Shown here: one piece after another, positions 33,422 through 37,656 of the stretch
Numbering within the stretch: position 1 is the stretch's first letter
Layout of the letters: each line of letters begins with the position of its first letter
Assembly (NCBI GenBank): GCA_913031145.1
Contig: CAJWCO010000024.1
Location: forward strand, 1-37,656
Length of the DNA stretch: 37,656 bases
Reading direction: 5' to 3'
DNA from: an uncultured Cellvibrionales bacterium
Lineage (GTDB): Bacteria > Pseudomonadota > Gammaproteobacteria > Pseudomonadales > Porticoccaceae
Translations under genes and position numbers: made by a program
Notes under the pieces: generated by a model
Told to the model about the DNA's origin: nothing
Seen by the model: only the letters and a program-made list of their open reading frames with translations
The model's database searches: none

Positions 33422-34801
33422 ATGGCAATGCGTATTGATAGCGATAGCATGGGAGAGTTGGAAGTGCCGTCTGATGCGCTTTATAGTGCTCAGACTCAGC
33501 GTGCAATAAACAATTTTCCCATTAGCGGTAAAGTCATGCCAGAGCCGTTTATACGTGCCCTCTTGATGGCAAAGGCCGCTGCGGCACGGGCTAATTCGGA
33601 TTTACAGCTGTTGCCAGCAGACATGGCCGTTGCGATAGATGAAGCAGTTGATGAGTTACTGTCGAGCGATGATTTTATGCGACATTTTCCGGTCGACGTC
33701 TATCAGACGGGTTCGGGAACAAGTTCGAATATGAACGCGAATGAGGTGTTGGCGACGTTGGCATCGTCGCGATTGGGGCGGCCTGTCAGTCCGAATGATC
33801 ATATAAATTTAGGTCAGAGCAGTAACGATATAATCCCAAGTGTGATTCATATTAGTGCTGCCATGGAGTTGCATGGTCGGTTATTGCCTGCTCTGGAGCA
33901 TCTAGTAGGGATTATCGAAGTCAAGGCTAAGCAAGTTGATCACCATGTCAAGACGGGGCGAACTCACCTCATGGATGCTATGCCAGTGCGAATGAGTCAG
34001 AGCCTACTGGGCTGGGCCAGTCAGATACGGCAAAACTTGATAGCCTTAAAGACGCTGTGCCCTTTGCTGCAAAGCCTTGCACAGGGTGGTACGGCCGTGG
34101 GGACAGGTATTAATGCCCATGAGGACTTCGCGGCCTTATTTAGTCAAAAGTTAAGCCAAGCTACAGATATTCCGTTTACTCCAGCGGCCAATTTTTTTGC
34201 TCATATCGGCACTCAAGATGTCGCAGTCGCGATGTCGGGGCAGCTTAAGACGGCGGCTGTGTCCATGATGAAAATAGCAAATGACTTGCGCTGGATGAAT
34301 TCTGGGCCATTGGCTGGGCTTGGAGAAATTGCGCTAGAAGCCCTGCAACCGGGATCTTCGATTATGCCTGGTAAAGTCAATCCGGTTATCCCTGAGGCAA
34401 CGGCGATGGTGGCAGCACAAGTAATTGGCAATGATGCGGCCATTACTATTGGTGGCCAATCGGGTAATTTTGAGTTAAATGTGATGTTGCCAATGATTGC
34501 GGATAATCTTTTATCAAGTCTGGATTTGTTGTCGAATGTGACTCGACTGTTGGCCGACAAAGCGATTGCGACCTTCACGGTAAATGAAGATCAACTACAA
34601 TTAGCATTGTCGAGAAACCCAATTCTAGTGACGGCGTTAAATCCGATTATCGGGTATCTAAAGGCGGCAGAAATTGCCAAAAAAGCGTATCGTGACGGCC
34701 GCGCAGTGATCGATGTTGCCGTCGAAGAAACATCGCTGAGTCGCGAAGATTTGAGCGCATTGCTAGATCCAACTAAGTTGACATACGGGGGCCTTGATTA
34801 G
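33422..34801 (+). CDS. fumC: Fumarate hydratase class II
   Basis: A 459-residue homotetrameric fumarase, a TCA-cycle enzyme interconverting fumarate and malate. YQTGSGTSSNMNANEV and GRTHLMDAMPVR lie in the active site, and the superfamily signature GSSIMPGKVNP is at 311-321. Start ATG 33422 has AAGGA 6 bp upstream (a second ATG follows two codons later). It stands alone, with 288 bp in front that have no recognisable gene and presumably its promoter. Confidence 0.96.
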   Translation: MAMRIDSDSMGELEVPSDALYSAQTQRAINNFPISGKVMPEPFIRALLMAKAAAARANSDLQLLPADMAVAIDEAVDELLSSDDFMRHFPVDVYQTGSGTSSNMNANEVLATLASSRLGRPVSPNDHINLGQSSNDIIPSVIHISAAMELHGRLLPALEHLVGIIEVKAKQVDHHVKTGRTHLMDAMPVRMSQSLLGWASQIRQNLIALKTLCPLLQSLAQGGTAVGTGINAHEDFAALFSQKLSQATDIPFTPAANFFAHIGTQDVAVAMSGQLKTAAVSMMKIANDLRWMNSGPLAGLGEIALEALQPGSSIMPGKVNPVIPEATAMVAAQVIGNDAAITIGGQSGNFELNVMLPMIADNLLSSLDLLSNVTRLLADKAIATFTVNEDQLQLALSRNPILVTALNPIIGYLKAAEIAKKAYRDGRAVIDVAVEETSLSREDLSALLDPTKLTYGGLD

Positions 34802-34928
34802 GCGCGATGGGGATCTATCGTTGGGTGGCTTAGGGTCGCCAATCATTCGCAGTGAGGGAACAGGTTTCTGTTTGTCAGAATGCCCCTGAGAGTGGCTTGG
34901 CATGGTTTACAATTAGGAGTGATCGGTT

Positions 34929-35759
34929 ATGAACAGTTTAAAAGGAAAGACCCTTTTTATTACCGGTGCCAGTCGTGGCATCGGTCTCGCAATCGCCAAG
35001 CGCGCCGCTGTTGATGGCGCGAATATTGCGATTGCAGCAAAGACAGCGGAGCCTCACCTAAAGTTGCCTGGAACCATTTACTCGGCAGCCGAAGAAATAC
35101 GTGAGGCGGGCGGGAGTGCCTTACCGCTGTTAGTCGATGTGCGCGATGAGAACTTGGTCAAAGAAGCGATGAAGCAAACAGCAGAAACATTTGGTGGGAT
35201 CGATGTGCTAGTCAACAATGCGAGTGCGATCAACCTTTCTGCGACAGAGAGTCTGGCGATGAAAACCTACGATCTCATGCACAATATCAACACGAGGGGT
35301 ACTTTCCTGTGTTCGAAAATGGCCATGCCCTATCTTCGCAAAAGCAGGAATGCGCATGTTCTTAATATATCACCGCCACTAAATATGGAAACGCGTTGGT
35401 TTCAAAATCATGTGGCGTACAGTATGGCTAAGTTTGGCATGAGCATGTGTGTTCTTGGTATGAGCGAAGAATTCGCTCGTGCCGGAGTCGCTTTTAACGC
35501 GTTATGGCCGCGCACCACCATTGCGACATCGGCGGTCGCAAATATTGTGGGGGGAGACCCCGTAATTCGTCGATCTCGCACGCCCGAAATAATGGCAGAT
35601 GCTGCGCACGCTATTTTAGTACGCAACAGCCGCGAATTTTCAGGACATTTTTATATTGACGATCAGGTTCTAGCAGACGCGGGTGTTAGCGATTTTTCGA
35701 AGTATCGTGTGGACCCCGATGCCACTGAAGCGGACCTTTTTCCCGACTTTTTCGTTTAA
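34929..35759 (+). CDS. Short-chain dehydrogenase, HSDL2-like
   Basis: A 276-residue NAD(P)-dependent oxidoreductase. TGASRGIG (12-19) binds the cofactor, NNAS lies at the fourth strand, and YSMAK holds the catalytic Tyr/Lys. The segment LNISPPLN replaces the usual catalytic-Ser strand, and GMSMCVLGMSEEFA and NALWPRTTIATSAV follow. These are hallmarks of HSDL2-type SDRs, a peroxisomal fatty-acid-linked group in animals. AGGAG 9 bp upstream of ATG. Convergent with folE, with an inverted repeat between. Confidence 0.92.
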   Translation: MNSLKGKTLFITGASRGIGLAIAKRAAVDGANIAIAAKTAEPHLKLPGTIYSAAEEIREAGGSALPLLVDVRDENLVKEAMKQTAETFGGIDVLVNNASAINLSATESLAMKTYDLMHNINTRGTFLCSKMAMPYLRKSRNAHVLNISPPLNMETRWFQNHVAYSMAKFGMSMCVLGMSEEFARAGVAFNALWPRTTIATSAVANIVGGDPVIRRSRTPEIMADAAHAILVRNSREFSGHFYIDDQVLADAGVSDFSKYRVDPDATEADLFPDFFV

Positions 35760-35768
35760 TCCGTCGGA

Positions 35769-35794
35769 TACCCCACTCAGTCAAACGTGGGGTA
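35769..35794. terminator. Inverted repeat between the SDR gene and folE
   Basis: TACCCCAC and GTGGGGTA form a perfect 8-bp stem around a 10-nt loop, in the 42-bp gap between convergent genes. There is no T-run, so termination would be inefficient or Rho-assisted. Confidence 0.55.
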
Positions 35795-35801
35795 ATGTGT
35801 C

Positions 35802-36347
35802 CTAGTGGTTGCCAAGCAGGGCCAAGAACTCAGTGCGTGTTGCTTGATTATCCCTGAATAGTCCCAACGTCGCTGATGTTTTCATCGACGAGTTCTGCTT
35901 TTCTACGCCACGCATCATCATGCACATGTGCTTCGCTTCAATGATAACTCCGACGCCTTGAGCATCGGTAATTTCATGGATCGTCGACGCTATCTGCTGC
36001 GCCAACGTCTCTTGTATTTGTAACCGTCTGGAGAACATGTCGACGACACGGGCGATCTTAGACAGCCCTAGCACTTTGCCATTGGGTATGTATGCCACAT
36101 GACATTTGCCGATAAATGGCAATAGGTGGTGCTCACAAAGAGAAAACAGCTCAATGTCCTTAACCATAACCATTTCTTCTGAATCAGACGGGAACAGGGC
36201 TTTGTTCACCAGCTCCTCCAAATCCATGTGGTAGCCACTGGTTAGATATTCGAACGCCTTTGCTGCACGCTTGGGCGTATGCAAAAGACCAGGCCGCAGG
36301 ATATCCTCACCTGTACTTTTTATAATACGTTTAAATTCTTCTTTCAT
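35802..36347 (-). CDS. folE: GTP cyclohydrolase I
   Basis: A 181-residue enzyme converting GTP to 7,8-dihydroneopterin triphosphate, the first step of folate/pterin biosynthesis. Zn ligands are Cys and His in [10 protein letters not shown] and the second Cys in [27 protein letters not shown] is a conserved active-site segment. I chose ATG 36347, giving the 181-residue length of Pseudomonas FolE; GAGGGG lies about 10 bp upstream. A longer frame starting at 36392 (MNALRTSAA) has no family counterpart. Confidence 0.95.
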   Translation of the reverse strand: MKEEFKRIIKSTGEDILRPGLLHTPKRAAKAFEYLTSGYHMDLEELVNKALFPSDSEEMVMVKDIELFSLCEHHLLPFIGKCHVAYIPNGKVLGLSKIARVVDMFSRRLQIQETLAQQIASTIHEITDAQGVGVIIEAKHMCMMMRGVEKQNSSMKTSATLGLFRDNQATRTEFLALLGNH

Positions 36348-36518
36348 TGTCAGCCATTCCCCTCGTGCCGCGGATGTCCTCAGCGCATTCACTCTGCTCT
36401 GTTCGGTAGACGCTAATTAAGCGGCTGAGCATTCTGTCTTAAAACCAAGCAAATAACCAGTCCCGCGTTTCCCCGCCGGTCATATTATCAGTTACCATAA
36501 CATCCAACTCAGTCACTC

Positions 36519-37427
36519 ATGGCAGACACCGACGTGTCAATACCCATTACCGTAGGCTCCCTCATTACTGAGGGCGAGACACTCTTCTCCGTGAACACTT
36601 TATACTATGGGCACGGAACTTTGGATGCATGGGATGAGGCGGTTTATCTATTATTCTATGCACTGAATTTAGGCCCTGCAACTGAACGGGACGTTTTGAC
36701 GGCAACAGTCAGTGATGCGGATGCTGGCAAGATACGCGCCCTTTTTAAGCGTCGAGTCACAGAGCGGATACCTGCGGCTTATCTGACGAGTGAAGCTTGG
36801 TTTTGTGGGCTTTCATTTTATGTCGATGAGCGAGTCATTATTCCGCGCTCGCCAATTAGCCAACTAATCTTGGATCAATTCAAACCGTGGCTTACGACAA
36901 CACCGCGTCGCATTCTAGATCTTTGTGCAGGCAGCGGCTGTATTGGTATTTCATGTGCTTACGCGTTTCCAGACGCGCAGGTCACGCTGACCGATATCAG
37001 TGCCGATGCTCTAGAGGTCGCCGCGTTTAATAGGCGTGCGCATGGGCTTGAAGCGCAGATTGATATTTGTCAGTCAGATCTGTTTGGAGAATTAGAAAAT
37101 CAATGTTTTGACCTCATTGTGTCTAACCCACCCTATGTGAGTGCGCCAGAGTATGTAAGTATGCCTGCTGAGTATCGCCACGAGCCCGAATTGGCGCTAA
37201 GATCTGGGCATGATGGTTTAGCCTTTACGCGCAGACTACTGGCGCAAGCACATCGGTTTCTTCATGCGGACGGGCTGCTTGCTGTCGAGGTAGGCAACTC
37301 GGCGGAGACTCTGCAGAATATGTTTCCCTCAGTGCCGTTTATGTGGGTTGAGTTTAGCGAAGGCGATGGGGGAGTCTTTGTTTTAAGTCAGGCGCAGTTA
37401 CAGGAAAATTGCCATTTTTTCTTGTAA
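36519..37427 (+). CDS. prmB: Ribosomal protein uL3 glutamine methyltransferase
   Basis: A 302-residue class I SAM-dependent methyltransferase that N5-methylates a Gln of ribosomal protein uL3 (PrmB). ILDLCAGSGCIGI binds SAM, TLTDISADALEVA follows, and SNPPYVSAPEY carries the NPPY motif that positions the target Gln. The PrmB-type N-terminal helical domain (VYLLFYALNLG) is complete. No good Shine-Dalgarno precedes ATG 36519. The aroC gene begins 42 bp downstream; prmB-aroC is a conserved gammaproteobacterial pair. Confidence 0.94.
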   Translation: MADTDVSIPITVGSLITEGETLFSVNTLYYGHGTLDAWDEAVYLLFYALNLGPATERDVLTATVSDADAGKIRALFKRRVTERIPAAYLTSEAWFCGLSFYVDERVIIPRSPISQLILDQFKPWLTTTPRRILDLCAGSGCIGISCAYAFPDAQVTLTDISADALEVAAFNRRAHGLEAQIDICQSDLFGELENQCFDLIVSNPPYVSAPEYVSMPAEYRHEPELALRSGHDGLAFTRRLLAQAHRFLHADGLLAVEVGNSAETLQNMFPSVPFMWVEFSEGDGGVFVLSQAQLQENCHFFL

Positions 37428-37469
37428 TTTTCGTATACTTCACGTCACAGTGTTAACGTTGAGAATGTA

Positions 37470-37656
37470 ATGTCGGGTAATACATGGGGAAAGTTGTTCA
37501 CGCTTACCAGCTTTGGAGAGAGTCATGGTCCCGCGCTGGGTTGCGTGGTAGACGGGTGTCCGCCGGGCTTGTCACTCAGCACAAGCGATATCCAATCGGA
37601 CCTTAACCGCCGCAAGCCAGGACAGTCTCGCTACACAACACAGCGGCGCGAGGCGG
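37470..37656 (+). CDS. aroC: Chorismate synthase, 3' truncated by window end
   Basis: The N-terminal ~62 residues read [20 protein letters not shown] and continue through [28 protein letters not shown] and YTTQRRE, all canonical for AroC, the last shikimate-pathway enzyme, which uses reduced FMN. The start codon is ATG 37470. The rest is beyond the window. Confidence 0.96.
   Translation, partial: MSGNTWGKLFTLTSFGESHGPALGCVVDGCPPGLSLSTSDIQSDLNRRKPGQSRYTTQRREA

Noticed and set aside
33244-33438. 64-codon frame in front of fumC
   Set aside because: Runs over the fumC start region in another frame, with no Shine-Dalgarno; a shadow of the leader.

Overview
The window looks like chromosome from a marine, aerobic, heterotrophic gammaproteobacterium. 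The evidence is the prmB-aroC linkage, the Pseudomonas-length FolE, a TIGR01782-type TonB-dependent receptor beside a halogenase-like gene and SapC, AlkB hydroxylase, a PQQ alcohol dehydrogenase and several fatty-acid genes. Base composition is near 50% GC. I cannot name a genus; a Spongiibacteraceae/Halieaceae-like lineage is an inference only. No tRNA, rRNA, CRISPR array, phage gene or intact transposase was seen.

Layout. 1-1.0 kb: 3' part of an amidohydrolase. 1.0-1.7 kb: gene-free stretch with a small inverted-repeat element. 1.7-8.9 kb: outer-membrane nutrient locus with a periplasmic iduronate-2-sulfatase-like sulfatase, a large TonB receptor, a flavin-dependent halogenase-like protein and a SapC-family protein. 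9.2-10.2 kb: nitronate monooxygenase-like flavoprotein. 10.2-13.2 kb: gene-poor accessory stretch with a small secreted protein, an unknown protein, a stand-alone SWIM zinc-binding protein and a small ORF that appears frameshifted. 13.2-22.5 kb: alkane/fatty-acid oxidation island with FATP-type acyl-CoA synthetase, dienoyl-CoA isomerase, quinohaemoprotein alcohol dehydrogenase, alkane 1-monooxygenase, divergent AraC-type regulator and a two-subunit MaoC-type hydratase. 23.3-25.2 kb: APS kinase and ATP sulfurylase, in the same frame and separated by one TAG. 25.2-37.7 kb: mostly housekeeping, with a VOC protein, RhlE helicase, two hotdog thioesterases, HtpG behind a sigma-32-like promoter, GpsA, a DUF4389 membrane protein, an alpha/beta hydrolase, class II fumarase, an HSDL2-like SDR, FolE, PrmB and the start of AroC.

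How the genes fit together. The 13-22 kb block could carry an n-alkane to the alcohol (AlkB), then the aldehyde (PQQ dehydrogenase), activate the fatty acid as CoA thioester (FATP-type synthetase) and feed unsaturated and ordinary beta-oxidation (dienoyl-CoA isomerase, MaoC hydratases). No rubredoxin, rubredoxin reductase or aldehyde dehydrogenase is present, so these must come from elsewhere. The AraC-type regulator diverges from alkB, and their shared intergenic region holds two 8-bp direct repeats with a 22-bp period, a plausible operator. The sulfatase/TonB receptor/halogenase-like/SapC block resembles polysaccharide-utilisation-type loci, but its substrate cannot be read from sequence. 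The least explained parts are the halogenase-like/SapC pair, the cysC-sat junction and the non-coding or decayed stretches, about 4.5 kb in total.
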